This document shows positions 17,257-26,036 of a stretch of 64,000 nucleotides of DNA, piece after piece. Location of the stretch: positions 17,571-81,570 of the forward strand of contig JAEEON010000060.1 of the NCBI GenBank assembly GCA_016284305.1. Direction: 5' to 3'. A program made the position numbers and the translations under genes. The notes below the pieces were generated by a model. The model worked only from the letters and a program-made list of their open reading frames with translations, was not told where the DNA came from and made no database searches. Each line of letters opens with the position of its first letter. Within the stretch, counting starts at the first letter, position 1. This stretch comes from Bacteroidales bacterium (lineage in GTDB: Bacteria; Bacteroidota; Bacteroidia; Bacteroidales; F082).

Positions 17257-18272
17257 CTCTTCTTTTTAGTTGAAAGCAAGCCGCAGGCGGCATCGATGTC
17301 TTGCCCGCGTGAGGCTCGGATGGTAGCAATGATTCCTTTGTCGTTTAAGGCATCGCGGAACCAGGTCATGGTGTCGTTGTTAGGACTCTTCAAGGCGATA
17401 CCTGGCACTACATGGTAGCGGATCAAGTTGACGCGGCAACGAAGGCTGCCCAAAAGACGAGCCAGCTCCTTTACGTGGTCCTTGGTGTCGTTGAGATCCT
17501 TAAAGACGATGTATTCGAAAGAAAGCCGACGTTGTCCTCGCCAATCGTGTTGTTTCACCAGATGGATGACCTCCTTGATAGGATAGTTTTTCTCGATAGG
17601 CATGATCTTGAGACGCTCGTCGTGGAAGGGGCTGTGCATGCTGATGGCCAGGTTGCACTTCGACTCGGCTAGGAAACGTTTCAAGTTGGGGATGACACCA
17701 CAGGTGGAGACGGTGACTCGTGTCGGACTCCAGCCCAAGCCCCACTCGCCCGTGATGATGTCCAACGAACGCATCAGGCTGTCATAGTTGTTGAGCGGCT
17801 CGCCCATGCCCATGAACACAAGGTTGGTGAGCGAGTCGAACTCGGGCAAGCTCAGAATCTGGTTCATGATCTCAGCAGCGGTGAGGTTCTTCTCGAAGCC
17901 CTGTTTTCCCGTGGCGCAAAAGAGACAGTCCATCTGGCATCCCACCTGGGTGGAGACACATAAAGTGGCTCGGTCGCGGTCGGGGATATACGCCGCTTCG
18001 ACGCTCAGTTCACCGGCAGGGAAGAGGTATTTCTTCGTGCCATCCGATGAGGTCTGTACCTTCATCGGAGCGAAGAAACCGGTTTCATAATGCTCCGACA
18101 ACAGTTCCCTCGACTTTTTGCTGAGGTTGCTCATGGCCTCGAACGAGCCCACACGTTTGTTATACATCCAGTCAACAATCTGCTTGGCAGTGAATTTGGG
18201 CAGTCCGAGTGCATCGACAATGCCTTGGAGCTCCTCTGGAGTCTTTCCTAATAGAGTTTCTTTCTTTTCCAT
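17253..18272 (-). CDS. rlmN: 23S rRNA (adenine-2503-C2) methyltransferase / tRNA A37 methyltransferase
   Basis: Radical-SAM enzyme that methylates A2503 of 23S rRNA (and A37 of some tRNAs) through a methyl-cysteine intermediate. At 339 aa it is close to family length. The cluster-binding motif is C112-x3-C116-x2-C119 (CQMDCLFC). The C-terminal Cys330 in DAACGLL is the expected methyl-carrying residue. The MGMGEPLNNYD and VTVSTCG blocks are also present. It is transcribed alone, divergent from the CapA-like gene and convergent with coaX. Confidence 0.97.
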   Translation of the reverse strand: MEKKETLLGKTPEELQGIVDALGLPKFTAKQIVDWMYNKRVGSFEAMSNLSKKSRELLSEHYETGFFAPMKVQTSSDGTKKYLFPAGELSVEAAYIPDRDRATLCVSTQVGCQMDCLFCATGKQGFEKNLTAAEIMNQILSLPEFDSLTNLVFMGMGEPLNNYDSLMRSLDIITGEWGLGWSPTRVTVSTCGVIPNLKRFLAESKCNLAISMHSPFHDERLKIMPIEKNYPIKEVIHLVKQHDWRGQRRLSFEYIVFKDLNDTKDHVKELARLLGSLRCRVNLIRYHVVPGIALKSPNNDTMTWFRDALNDKGIIATIRASRGQDIDAACGLLSTKKKS

Positions 18273-18291
18273 GATGCAAAGATAGATCTTT

Positions 18292-18324
18292 TTTGCGTTT
18301 ACAACGGAATTCTTATTAAGTTTG
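18292..18324 (+). promoter_or_regulatory. promoter of the CapA-CotH operon
   Basis: TTTG (18292-18295), 21 bases, TAAGTTTG (18317-18324). A full match to the Bacteroidetes -33/-7 consensus, 25 bases before the ATG. Confidence 0.7.
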
Positions 18325-18349
18325 CATCCCGATTCAATAGGCTGAACTC

Positions 18350-19387
18350 ATGAAAACTTTACTCTCTCTGCTATTAACGCTCTTGATCTCTTTTTCCTCC
18401 CCTGTGTTCAGTCAGGATACCATCACCGTGGTTGCCGTTGGCGACGTCATGTTGGGAACCATTTTCCCTAAGGTCTCCGACCTGGCCGATGAAGCCACGG
18501 CCAGCCAGTTTTTCTCCCAGGTGAAACCCTCCTTCCAAAATGCCGATGTGGTGTTCTGTAACTTTGAAGGGGTTTTTGCCGACAGCTTGGTCAAAGAATG
18601 CAAGATGTTTTGTTTCGGGATGCCTTCCTCTTATGCGAAATACATCGTCGATGCGGGCTTTAATTTGATTAGCGTGGGCAATAATCACAGCAATGACTTC
18701 CGTGAATATGGTCGCACCAACACTGCCAAGGTGCTTGACAAGCATCGGTTAAACTGGGCGGGCTATCAAACCAAACCCTCAACGATGTTTACCATCAACG
18801 GCGTCAAGTATGGCTTTTGCGCTTTCTCTCCCAATAGTTACATCGCCTCGCTTCACGATTATGCAAATGTGAAATCGATCGTCAGGGAACTCGACAGCCT
18901 TTGCGATGTGGTCATCGTGTCAATGCATTGCGGAGGAGAAGGTACAGCCTATCAACATGTCACCAGAAAAGCCGATTACTATATTGAGCAAAACAGAGGC
19001 AACGCCTATGAGTTTGCCCATCTTGCCATCGACGCGGGTGCCGATTTGGTGCTGGGCCATGGTCCCCATGTGACCCGTGGGGTGGAGGTCTATGACGACC
19101 GACTGATCGTTTATAGCATGGGTAATTTTGCCACGTATAGTCAGATCAAAATCCACGGCAGGTTGGGCATCGCTCCTATCTTCCGGATCAGACTTAATGG
19201 AAAGACGGGAGAGTTCATCGATGCCCAAGTCATCCCTACCTATCAAACAACACCCAACAACGGTCCGTTAATCGACCCCGATAAGCAGGCCATCAAGATC
19301 ATCAAGGAGCTGAGTGCCGCCGATTTTAAGGACAACCCACCTGCTGTCACCGATGAAGGATGGATCACTAAAAAGAAAAAACCATGA
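18350..19387 (+). CDS. exported CapA/PGA-cap family metallophosphoesterase-like protein
   Basis: 345 aa with a signal peptide (cleavage near FSQD, residue 22). The CapA fold signatures are present: VGDVMLG (31-36), NFEG (71-74), SVGNNHSND (108-116), SMHCGGE and GHGPHV. CapA/PgsA proteins take part in poly-gamma-glutamate or capsule polymer synthesis or anchoring, and the fold resembles calcineurin-type metallophosphatases. No PgsB/C partner is nearby. Instead the stop overlaps a CotH-type gene by 4 bases, so the two are coupled and may act on the same surface polymer. That joint role is inferred. Confidence 0.88.
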   Translation: MKTLLSLLLTLLISFSSPVFSQDTITVVAVGDVMLGTIFPKVSDLADEATASQFFSQVKPSFQNADVVFCNFEGVFADSLVKECKMFCFGMPSSYAKYIVDAGFNLISVGNNHSNDFREYGRTNTAKVLDKHRLNWAGYQTKPSTMFTINGVKYGFCAFSPNSYIASLHDYANVKSIVRELDSLCDVVIVSMHCGGEGTAYQHVTRKADYYIEQNRGNAYEFAHLAIDAGADLVLGHGPHVTRGVEVYDDRLIVYSMGNFATYSQIKIHGRLGIAPIFRIRLNGKTGEFIDAQVIPTYQTTPNNGPLIDPDKQAIKIIKELSAADFKDNPPAVTDEGWITKKKKP

Positions 19388-21420
19388 AAAAGCTGCTTAT
19401 CATATTGCTGTTTGTCATGACAATGCCGTTGTTGAGGGCTCAGATTCTTAGCGACAGCAACTTGCCTATCGTGGTTATCGAGACTGATGGTGGGGTGACC
19501 ATCCCCGATGAGCCTAAGGTTTTTGGGACGATGAAGATTATTTGGCATCCCGACGGATCACGCAACTATTTGACAGACATCGACAATCCCTTGTTTTTGA
19601 ACTATGATGGGCGAATCGGTATCGAACGGAGAGGCAGCACCTCGCAGGAATTTCCCCAAAAGAAACCTTACGGATTGACCACCTTTTTGGCCGATGACGT
19701 GACCAACAATAACGTTAGCATCTTGGGTATGCCCGAGGAAAATGACTGGGTGTTGAACTCGTTGGCTTTTGACCAGACGGGGATGCGCGATTTCTTGGCT
19801 TACGAGCTATCGGAACGGTTGGGCCAATATGCTCCGCGACGCGTATATTGCGAAGTGATGATCAACGGAGACTATAAAGGTCTGTACGTGTTTATGGAGA
19901 AGATCAAGGTGGACAAAAACCGTGTCAACATCCAAAAGCTTGACGAGACTTGCAATAGCATACCTGAGGTGACCGGAGGCTATATCACCAAAGCCGATAA
20001 AACCACCGGTGGCGACCCTATTGCTTGGCAGATGGAGGAGAACACTTACGGTTGGTGGCCCTCTTATGTGAGCTTCATCCATCACTACCCGAAACCCCAG
20101 GATGTCACCACGGCGCAAAACCAATATATCCGTCAGGTGTTTTTTGACTTGGAACGTGAGGCGGGGCAACACAACACTTCGGCGGCGGATGGCATCCCTT
20201 CAATTATTGACGTCCCTTCTTTTATTGACTTCATGATGATTGCCGAATACACCTCCAATGTCGATGTTTATAGCCTGAGTACTTTCTTCCATAAGGATCG
20301 CAACGGCAAGCTCCGTGCGGGACCGGTGTGGGACTATAACCTTGCCTTTGGTCACGATGAATTTGGGGCGCGCAGCCGTTATGATGTGTGGCAGTTTGAC
20401 AATCAGGATAACACGGGTCCGAAGTTCTTCAACGACATGTTCAACACGGAGCCGTTTAGGTGCTTGATGGCTCGTCGCTGGGCTGAACTGACTCGACGTG
20501 GCATGCCTTTGAATTACGAGTTTGTGTGCATACGCATCAACCAGATCGACGCTTTGATTAGCGAGGCTGTAGGGCGTGACAACCAACGGTGGCATCAGAT
20601 GAACAGTCACACCTATTATTTGCAAGAAATGCGTGAATGGTTGCGGGACCGTACCAACTGGTTAAACGCCCATTTTGGTTCCTATGACGCTTGCGCCGAG
20701 GATGAGCTTCCTCCGCTGGTGATTTCCAAGATTCATTACCATCCCGAGAACTGGTGGGGTGTTGACGGTGACCGGCTGGAATTTATCGAGATTACCAACC
20801 ACGGTGACGAGCCTGTCGATTTGACGGGTGTCTATTTTCGGGAGCTCGGCATCACCTACAGTTTTCCAGTGGGTTCCAGCATTGACGCTCATGAGGCTTT
20901 GTTACTTTGCTCTGACTCGTTGGTTTTCATAGACTATTATCATTTGGTGCCGTTCGGGCAATATACCCGTAACTTGTCGAACAAGTCGGAGAACTTGGTG
21001 TTGGCGGATGCCTGGGGCAAGGTCATCGATGAGGTTCATTATTACGACAGCGACCCTTGGCCTTGGGAGGCCGACGGTGAGGGTGCCTATTTGGAGCTGA
21101 TCGACTTGGATTTGGACAACAGCCTACCCGAGAGCTGGACGGTGGGGTATGATGTCACCGCCGTGTCAGAGAACGGGATTCAGGATGGTGGATTTCGGAT
21201 TTATCCCAATCCGACCAATGGTATTGTCATTGTAGAGACGCAAGGCATTGCGTCTCAACCGGGAATGGTGCCCGAATTTCGTATCGTCAACGTGATGGGT
21301 CAGACCTTGATGACGGGTAGGATTAATGAAAAATCCCAGCAGGTCGATGTCAGTCGTTTACCTGCTGGGATGTATTTCATCACCGTTGGTGAATTGACGA
21401 AAAAGGTGGTCTTAAGGTAA
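19384..21420 (+). CDS. secreted CotH-family kinase-like protein with lamin-tail and T9SS sorting domains
   Basis: 678 aa. The signal peptide (MKKLLIILLFVMTMPLLRAQ) is followed by a CotH domain with the Gly-rich loop IERRGSTSQEFPQKKPY, GGYITKAD, and the metal-binding DYNLAFGHDEF. CotH proteins are atypical secreted protein kinases first known from spore coats. A lamin-tail-like beta domain follows (about 450-590, RLEFIEITNHGDEPVDLTGVY). The C-terminus is a T9SS sorting domain (FRIYPNPTNG ... LPAGMYFITV ... KKVVLR), so it is exported to the cell surface. It overlaps the CapA-like gene by 4 bases. Confidence 0.9.
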   Translation: MKKLLIILLFVMTMPLLRAQILSDSNLPIVVIETDGGVTIPDEPKVFGTMKIIWHPDGSRNYLTDIDNPLFLNYDGRIGIERRGSTSQEFPQKKPYGLTTFLADDVTNNNVSILGMPEENDWVLNSLAFDQTGMRDFLAYELSERLGQYAPRRVYCEVMINGDYKGLYVFMEKIKVDKNRVNIQKLDETCNSIPEVTGGYITKADKTTGGDPIAWQMEENTYGWWPSYVSFIHHYPKPQDVTTAQNQYIRQVFFDLEREAGQHNTSAADGIPSIIDVPSFIDFMMIAEYTSNVDVYSLSTFFHKDRNGKLRAGPVWDYNLAFGHDEFGARSRYDVWQFDNQDNTGPKFFNDMFNTEPFRCLMARRWAELTRRGMPLNYEFVCIRINQIDALISEAVGRDNQRWHQMNSHTYYLQEMREWLRDRTNWLNAHFGSYDACAEDELPPLVISKIHYHPENWWGVDGDRLEFIEITNHGDEPVDLTGVYFRELGITYSFPVGSSIDAHEALLLCSDSLVFIDYYHLVPFGQYTRNLSNKSENLVLADAWGKVIDEVHYYDSDPWPWEADGEGAYLELIDLDLDNSLPESWTVGYDVTAVSENGIQDGGFRIYPNPTNGIVIVETQGIASQPGMVPEFRIVNVMGQTLMTGRINEKSQQVDVSRLPAGMYFITVGELTKKVVLR

Positions 21421-21422
21421 AT

Positions 21423-21450
21423 CTTTCACCTTTCACCTCTCAATTCTCAT
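21423..21450. repeat. heptamer tandem repeat (4 units)
   Basis: CTTTCAC, CTTTCAC, CTCTCAA, TTCTCAT. It lies between convergent genes. The last unit contains the stop codon (21447-21449) of the GGGtGRT gene. Confidence 0.75.
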
Positions 21451-22460
21451 TTCCCCATCGCTTGTTCCACAGCGACAGCGACGGCGACGGTAGCGCCCAC
21501 CATTGGGTTGTTGCCCATGCCGAGGTAGCCCATCATCTCGACGTGAGCCGGGACGGACGAGGAGCCTGCAAACTGGGCGTCGCTGTGCATGCGTCCCATG
21601 GTGTCGGTCATGCCGTATGAGGCGGGACCAGCGGCCATGTTATCTGGGTGCAGGGTGCGACCCGTGCCACCGCCAGAGGCGACAGAGAAATAGGGCTTGC
21701 CAGCGAGGAGGCGCTCTTTTTTATAGGTGCCAGCCACTGGATGTTGGAAACGGGTGGGGTTGGTGGAGTTGCCGGTGATGGAAACATCGACATCTTCCAA
21801 CCAAAGGATAGCCACGCCTTCACGCACGTCGTCGGCACCGTAGCAGTTCACCTTGGAACGGAGTCCTGTGGAATAGGGAATGCGTTCCACGACGGTCACC
21901 TTGCCAGTATAGTAGTCGAACTCGGTGCGGCAGTAGGTGAATCCGTTGATGCGGCTGATGATCTTAGCGGCGTCTTTGCCGAGGCCGTTGAGGATGACGC
22001 GCAAGGGTTTCTTACGGACTTTGTTGGCCATCTCGGCGATCTTGATGGCGCCTTCAGCGGCAGCAAAGCTCTCGTGGCCTGCCAAGAATGCGAAGCACTC
22101 GGTCTCCTCGCGGAGCAGACGGGCGGCAAGGTTGCCGTGGCCCAAACCCACCTTGCGGTCGTCGGCCACACTGCCGTCGATGCAGAACGACTGAAGTCCT
22201 TCGCCGATGGCCTCAGCAGCGTCGGCAGCGGTCTTGCAGCCCTTCTTGATGGCGATGGCAGCACCACAGGTATAAGCCCATTTCACGTTCTCAAAGCAAA
22301 TCGGCTGGGTCTCTTCGGCCATCTTGTAAGGGTCGAGGCCCTTGGCTTCGCAAATCTCATCGGCTTCTTCGATGCTTTGGATACCATATTTATTTAATAC
22401 TTTCAGGACATTGGCCATGCGGCGTTCCTGACTTTCAAATTTTACTTCACGTCTTGCCAT
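21447..22460 (-). CDS. GGGtGRT family protein
   Basis: 337 aa. The sequence contains the motif that names the family (ASGGGTGRTLHPDN, near residue 275), plus FCIDGSVADDRKVGLGHGN, a Cys-containing PICFENVKWAYTCGAA and LNGLGKDAAKIISRING. No signal peptide or membrane segment is seen. The family is found in anaerobes and its biochemical function is not established as far as I know. The gene starts 12 bases after the NifU-like gene and is co-transcribed with it. That pairing, in a genome with [FeFe]-hydrogenase maturation genes, suggests a role in iron-sulfur or redox chemistry. This is inference only. Confidence 0.88.
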   Translation of the reverse strand: MARREVKFESQERRMANVLKVLNKYGIQSIEEADEICEAKGLDPYKMAEETQPICFENVKWAYTCGAAIAIKKGCKTAADAAEAIGEGLQSFCIDGSVADDRKVGLGHGNLAARLLREETECFAFLAGHESFAAAEGAIKIAEMANKVRKKPLRVILNGLGKDAAKIISRINGFTYCRTEFDYYTGKVTVVERIPYSTGLRSKVNCYGADDVREGVAILWLEDVDVSITGNSTNPTRFQHPVAGTYKKERLLAGKPYFSVASGGGTGRTLHPDNMAAGPASYGMTDTMGRMHSDAQFAGSSSVPAHVEMMGYLGMGNNPMVGATVAVAVAVEQAMGK

Positions 22461-22472
22461 GGTATGTCCTCC

Positions 22473-23165
22473 TTATTCTTTACGTGGGTCAATGTATTTA
22501 GCTGCTTCTGCGAAACGTCCGTAGGTGCCGGTGGCCTTCTTGAGGGCTTCGTTGGCGTCGTCGCCTTTCTTAATGAAGTCCATCATCTTGCCGAGGCTGA
22601 CGAACTCGTAGCCGATGATCTCGTCATGCTCGTCGAGAGCAATGCGGGTGCAATAGCCTTCGGTCATCTCCAGGTAACGGGGGCCTTTCTCGAGGGTGCC
22701 GAACATGGTGCCGATTTGGCTGCGGAGGCCTTTGCCAAGGTCTTCGAGAGAAGCACCGACCAGCAAGCCACCTTCGGAGAAAGCTGACTGTGAGCGACCA
22801 TAGACGATTTGAAGGAAGATCTCGCGCATGGCGGTGTTGATGGCGTCGCACACGAGGTCGGTGTTAAGGGCTTCAAGAACAGTCTTGCCAGGCAAGATTT
22901 CCGCTGCCATGGCAGCAGAATGGGTCATGCCGGAACAGCCGATGGTCTCCACCAAAGCTTCTTGGATGATACCGTCCTTAACGTTCAAGGTAAGCTTGCA
23001 GGCTCCCTGTTGCGGGGCGCACCAGCCAATGCCGTGCGTGAACCCGCTGATGTCTTTCACATCTTTGACGCGTACCCACTTGCCTTCCTCCGGAATGGGA
23101 GCACAAGGATGGTTGGCGCCTTTCTTTACGCAGCACTGATGCTGCACTTCTTGGGTGTAAATCAT
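22473..23165 (-). CDS. NifU/IscU-like iron-sulfur scaffold family protein (partner of GGGtGRT)
   Basis: 230 aa. The central part has NifU-N like features: GACKLTLNVKDGIIQEALVETIGCSGMTHS, a GLxxGxxxEDLGKGLRSQ region and a further Cys in GYCTRIAL. Cysteines are also dense at the N-terminus (QCCVKKGANHPCAP, GWCAPQ). It is longer than a plain IscU scaffold (about 130 aa) and divergent from it. It leads a two-gene operon with the GGGtGRT protein, with a promoter lying at the 3' end of the neighbouring glycosyltransferase gene. Cluster binding is plausible but not shown. Confidence 0.8.
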   Translation of the reverse strand: MIYTQEVQHQCCVKKGANHPCAPIPEEGKWVRVKDVKDISGFTHGIGWCAPQQGACKLTLNVKDGIIQEALVETIGCSGMTHSAAMAAEILPGKTVLEALNTDLVCDAINTAMREIFLQIVYGRSQSAFSEGGLLVGASLEDLGKGLRSQIGTMFGTLEKGPRYLEMTEGYCTRIALDEHDEIIGYEFVSLGKMMDFIKKGDDANEALKKATGTYGRFAEAAKYIDPRKE

Positions 23166-23198
23166 TGTTATTTAAATATTAAAGATTCAATAAGAGAT

Positions 23199-24770
23199 TT
23201 AAGACGGCAAAAATACGGATATTTTGTCATTACTGCCAATCTTTTTCAATCTGTTGAATAACGATTCTCTTTTATTGTAAAAGGTGTCGAGTTTTTCATT
23301 TTCTATAACCACACAATCAAACGGAAACTGAAACGCGGCATCCAACAACTCGTCTTTGTCCTCCATCACGATGAATCCCTTGCGTTTCATTTGCAGGAAT
23401 GGACCATTTTGGGCATAACCGTAAAGACAGAGTACTTTGGCATCGGTTGCAATACCGAGTGAATCCAACAATAGGTCAGAGTCTTGGTAGTTGTTATAGG
23501 AAAGCAATGCATAATTCTCTGATTGTCTGCGTGATACTTGCATATCCAAGGCATTCTTCGACATCAAGGCAAGTAAAACAAGGGCGAGGAGAGTTTCTCC
23601 ACCGAGAACAAGTTTGTGTGTGGGTTTGGGGAGGTTTTGTAACATCAATATCAACACCAGCAACAATGGCAAGAAAAAGGTGTCAATAAAGTAATAGTCA
23701 TGATATTGGATTTGCTGCATCATGGCGATGGTGAACAACACGCATCCAAACAGTTGTATCAGAGGAAGCCACCATAAAGACAAGTTTTTCTTCTTCAAGG
23801 TCTTGGGCTGGGGAGAGTGCTTGCCCAAAGCTCTATAGAGGGCAAGTGCTACGGCGAGGATTGCAAACACCAAAAACAACCAGTAATGCAGCCGCTGGAA
23901 GTAATGAAATCTCCAGTTTTGATGAGCTTCGCTGAGGAGTTCTTTGGCATCCTGCCAGCTCTCGGGAGGAAGCAGCTGGTTGAGGAAGATAGTGCCGTGC
24001 ATTTGGGTCAGATGATGGTTCCAAAAGACGCTGACGAGATATACGCAAAGCGAGATTAGAACGGCAGGCAGTTTGTCGAGGAACTTGCTTTCCTTTCGAA
24101 GGATGCGCCACATCTCAAAGCATAGCACCGTGATGAGCGCGATGGCGAAGGTGGTGCGGATGAGTGTGGCCAGGGTGAGGAAGAGTATGGAGTGATAAAA
24201 ACGCCATCGTTGAGGTTCTTCGAGATAGTTGAGATAATACCACAGGCCCATTATGCTCAGCGATAACGCGGGCACGCCAGGCAGGAAGCCGTTGAGATAA
24301 TAGGCCATCACAGGTGAGGTCAGGGCGATGCCAGTGACCAGAAGTGACTTGGCTCCATCGTTGGTGAGTCGGTAGCTTATCTTGTAAAGGAAACCTAATC
24401 CAAGGAAAGACCAGAGCAGGGTCCAGACGCGGAACACCCAAGGCGAGGTGGTGCCGAAGAGCTTCATCAGCAGGGCTGCGAAATATTCATGGATGGGGAA
24501 TCCTGCCGAGGTCACGGTGCTGTCGTAAGCTTCTTTCCACCATCCAGGAAACTGTTTGTTGTAGATCATGGTCTCTGGATGTAGGAAGTTGAAACCGTTG
24601 TTCAGAAATCCCATGGAGAGTGCATAATGGTCTTGTTCAGCCCAAGCGTGGATATGAGAGGGATATTCGTTCAAATAATCCCATTCGATGAACAGCCCTG
24701 CCGCCACGATGAAGAGCATGGCGAAGAGCAATGTCACGAGGGGTTTGCTGGCTGAGCGCATAGACATCAT
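23199..24770 (-). CDS. polytopic membrane glycosyltransferase-like protein (GT39/ArnT-like)
   Basis: About 523 aa from ATG at 24770. A longer frame runs upstream but would overlap the tRNA-Leu gene and its terminator, so it was not used. The protein has roughly ten hydrophobic segments. It starts with a membrane helix followed by a periplasmic loop with acidic residues (IEWDYLNEYPSHIHAWAEQDHY), as in GT-C enzymes that use lipid-linked sugars. Later helices include LLPLLLVLILML-type runs, and a soluble C-terminal domain follows from about residue 440. The donor and acceptor cannot be told. It could modify lipid A, a polysaccharide or protein. Confidence 0.72.
   Translation of the reverse strand: MMSMRSASKPLVTLLFAMLFIVAAGLFIEWDYLNEYPSHIHAWAEQDHYALSMGFLNNGFNFLHPETMIYNKQFPGWWKEAYDSTVTSAGFPIHEYFAALLMKLFGTTSPWVFRVWTLLWSFLGLGFLYKISYRLTNDGAKSLLVTGIALTSPVMAYYLNGFLPGVPALSLSIMGLWYYLNYLEEPQRWRFYHSILFLTLATLIRTTFAIALITVLCFEMWRILRKESKFLDKLPAVLISLCVYLVSVFWNHHLTQMHGTIFLNQLLPPESWQDAKELLSEAHQNWRFHYFQRLHYWLFLVFAILAVALALYRALGKHSPQPKTLKKKNLSLWWLPLIQLFGCVLFTIAMMQQIQYHDYYFIDTFFLPLLLVLILMLQNLPKPTHKLVLGGETLLALVLLALMSKNALDMQVSRRQSENYALLSYNNYQDSDLLLDSLGIATDAKVLCLYGYAQNGPFLQMKRKGFIVMEDKDELLDAAFQFPFDCVVIENEKLDTFYNKRESLFNRLKKIGSNDKISVFLPS
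23208..23239 (-). promoter_or_regulatory. promoter of the NifU-like / GGGtGRT operon
   Basis: On the minus strand: TTG (23239-23237), 21 bases, TATTTTTG (23215-23208). It lies inside the 3' end of the upstream glycosyltransferase gene, 42 bases before the NifU-like ATG. Confidence 0.6.
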
Positions 24771-24798
24771 TACAAAGGTTTGCGATGTGGGTCTTGAA

Positions 24799-24832
24799 AC
24801 AAAAACAGCCTCCAAGAAATTCTGGAGGCTGT
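24799..24832 (-). terminator. terminator of tRNA-Leu
   Basis: Perfect 10-bp stem ACAGCCTCCA / TGGAGGCTGT with an 8-base loop, followed on the minus strand by TTTTGTTTC. It sits directly after the tRNA 3' end. Confidence 0.9.
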
Positions 24833-24834
24833 GC

Positions 24835-24921
24835 TGGTACCGAAGGCCGGGATCGAACCGGCACGAGTTTAACCTCATCGGTTTTTGAGACCGACGCGTC
24901 TACCTATTCCGCCACTTCGGC
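24835..24921 (-). tRNA. tRNA-Leu(CAA)
   Basis: 87 bases including an encoded CCA. The minus strand starts GCCGAAG and ends CTTCGGTACCA, so the acceptor stem closes with a G1.U72 wobble pair. The anticodon stem-loop is TCGGT-CTCAAAA-ACCGA, anticodon CAA, reading UUG. It has a long class II variable arm (GATGAGGTTAAACTCGT) and a T-arm GCCGGTTCGATCCCGGC. Confidence 0.95.
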
Positions 24922-24946
24922 ATGGCTTCACATCGGAATGCGGGTG

Positions 24947-24975
24947 CAAAAATACAACTTTTTCTAAAACCACAA
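24947..24975 (-). promoter_or_regulatory. promoter of tRNA-Leu
   Basis: On the minus strand: TTG (24975-24973), 18 bases, TATTTTTG (24954-24947), 25 bases before the tRNA 5' end. Confidence 0.6.
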
Positions 24976-24994
24976 TCATTTTGTGAAAAAAACT

Positions 24995-25026
24995 TTTGGC
25001 AGTCTCCTCGAAAAGCAGTAATTTTG
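24995..25026 (+). promoter_or_regulatory. promoter of prs
   Basis: TTTG (24995-24998), 20 bases, TAATTTTG (25019-25026), 24 bases before the prs ATG. Supports the start at 25051. Confidence 0.7.
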
Positions 25027-25050
25027 CGGCCCGAAACAACTCTCACTGTA

Positions 25051-25986
25051 ATGTCAGGCAAATACGTTTCCATTTTTGCAGGAAGGGCAACCAAAGAGCT
25101 GGGCACAAAGATTGCCGAAGCCTATGGTGCACCTTTGGGTAAATCATCTGTGGTCGAATTCTCTGACCACGAATTCCAACCTTCTTTTGACGAGAGCATC
25201 CGTGGCCATCACGTGTTCATCGTGCAGTCCACCATGCCTCCGACCGACAATTTGATGGAGTTGCTGCTGATGATTGATGCTGCCAAGCGTGCCTCGGCTC
25301 ATAAGGTCATCGCGGTGATTCCGTATTTTGGATGGGCGCGTCAGGATCGCAAGGACCAGCCTCGTGTGAGTATCGGCTCAAAACTCGTGGCCAACATGCT
25401 GACGGCCGCTCATGTCGATCGCATCATCACCATGGACCTCCACGCCGACCAGATCCAAGGCTTTTTCGACATCCCCATGGATGCCTTGTACGCTTCTAGC
25501 ATCTTCATCGACCATATCCAGAAGATGAACATTGACGATTTGTTGATTGCTGCTCCTGACCTGGGTGCCTCTAAACGTGCTTCGGCTTATGCCAAGCGCT
25601 TGGGATGCGACCTGGCTGTGTGCCACAAACAGCGTGCACGTGCCAACGTGGTGGAGAGCATGACCCTCATCGGCGATGTGAAGGACAAGAATGTCATCAT
25701 CTTGGACGATATCATCGATACGGCTGGAACCATTGTAAAGGCAGGTCAGTTGATGATGGACAACGGCGCCAAGAGCGTCCGTGCCTTCGCCACCCATGCC
25801 GTGTGCAGCGGTCCCGCCATGGAGCGACTCGACAACTCGGTGTTTGAAGAGGTGGTCGTCACCGACTCCATCCCGTTGCCGAAAGACGCTTCCAAGAAGA
25901 TCAAAGTGGTTAGCACGGCCGGCCTCTTCGCCGACGTGATCCACAGAATTGAAAACTATGAATCCATCAGTTCGTTGTTTAAATAA
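25051..25986 (+). CDS. prs: ribose-phosphate pyrophosphokinase
   Basis: Makes PRPP from ribose 5-phosphate and ATP for nucleotide, His and Trp synthesis (cytoplasmic). 311 aa from ATG at 25051. An upstream in-frame extension to 24922 would overlap the tRNA-Leu gene, and a promoter lies between, so it was rejected. Motifs are YFGWARQDRK (ATP loop), DLHADQIQGFFDIP (with Mg-binding His) and the PRPP-binding loop VIILDDIIDTAGT. It is followed by a 3 x 8-bp repeat and then rplY in the same direction. Confidence 0.97.
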   Translation: MSGKYVSIFAGRATKELGTKIAEAYGAPLGKSSVVEFSDHEFQPSFDESIRGHHVFIVQSTMPPTDNLMELLLMIDAAKRASAHKVIAVIPYFGWARQDRKDQPRVSIGSKLVANMLTAAHVDRIITMDLHADQIQGFFDIPMDALYASSIFIDHIQKMNIDDLLIAAPDLGASKRASAYAKRLGCDLAVCHKQRARANVVESMTLIGDVKDKNVIILDDIIDTAGTIVKAGQLMMDNGAKSVRAFATHAVCSGPAMERLDNSVFEEVVVTDSIPLPKDASKKIKVVSTAGLFADVIHRIENYESISSLFK

Positions 25987-25990
25987 GAAA

Positions 25991-26014
25991 CAACTGATCA
26001 ACTGATCAACTAAT
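25991..26014. repeat. octamer tandem repeat between prs and rplY (3 units)
   Basis: CAACTGAT, CAACTGAT, CAACTAAT, starting 4 bases after the prs stop. Similar in placement to the period-7 repeats of the window but with period 8. Confidence 0.7.
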
Positions 26015-26036
26015 AACTTTAAATTAACTTTTAATC

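Noticed and set aside
24771..24878. N-terminal extension of the glycosyltransferase gene
   Set aside because: It would run through the tRNA-Leu 3' half and its terminator. A membrane-protein start with its first helix fits at 24770.
24922..25050. N-terminal extension of prs
   Set aside because: It would touch tRNA-Leu and both divergent promoters, and the extra residues are not part of PRPP synthetase.
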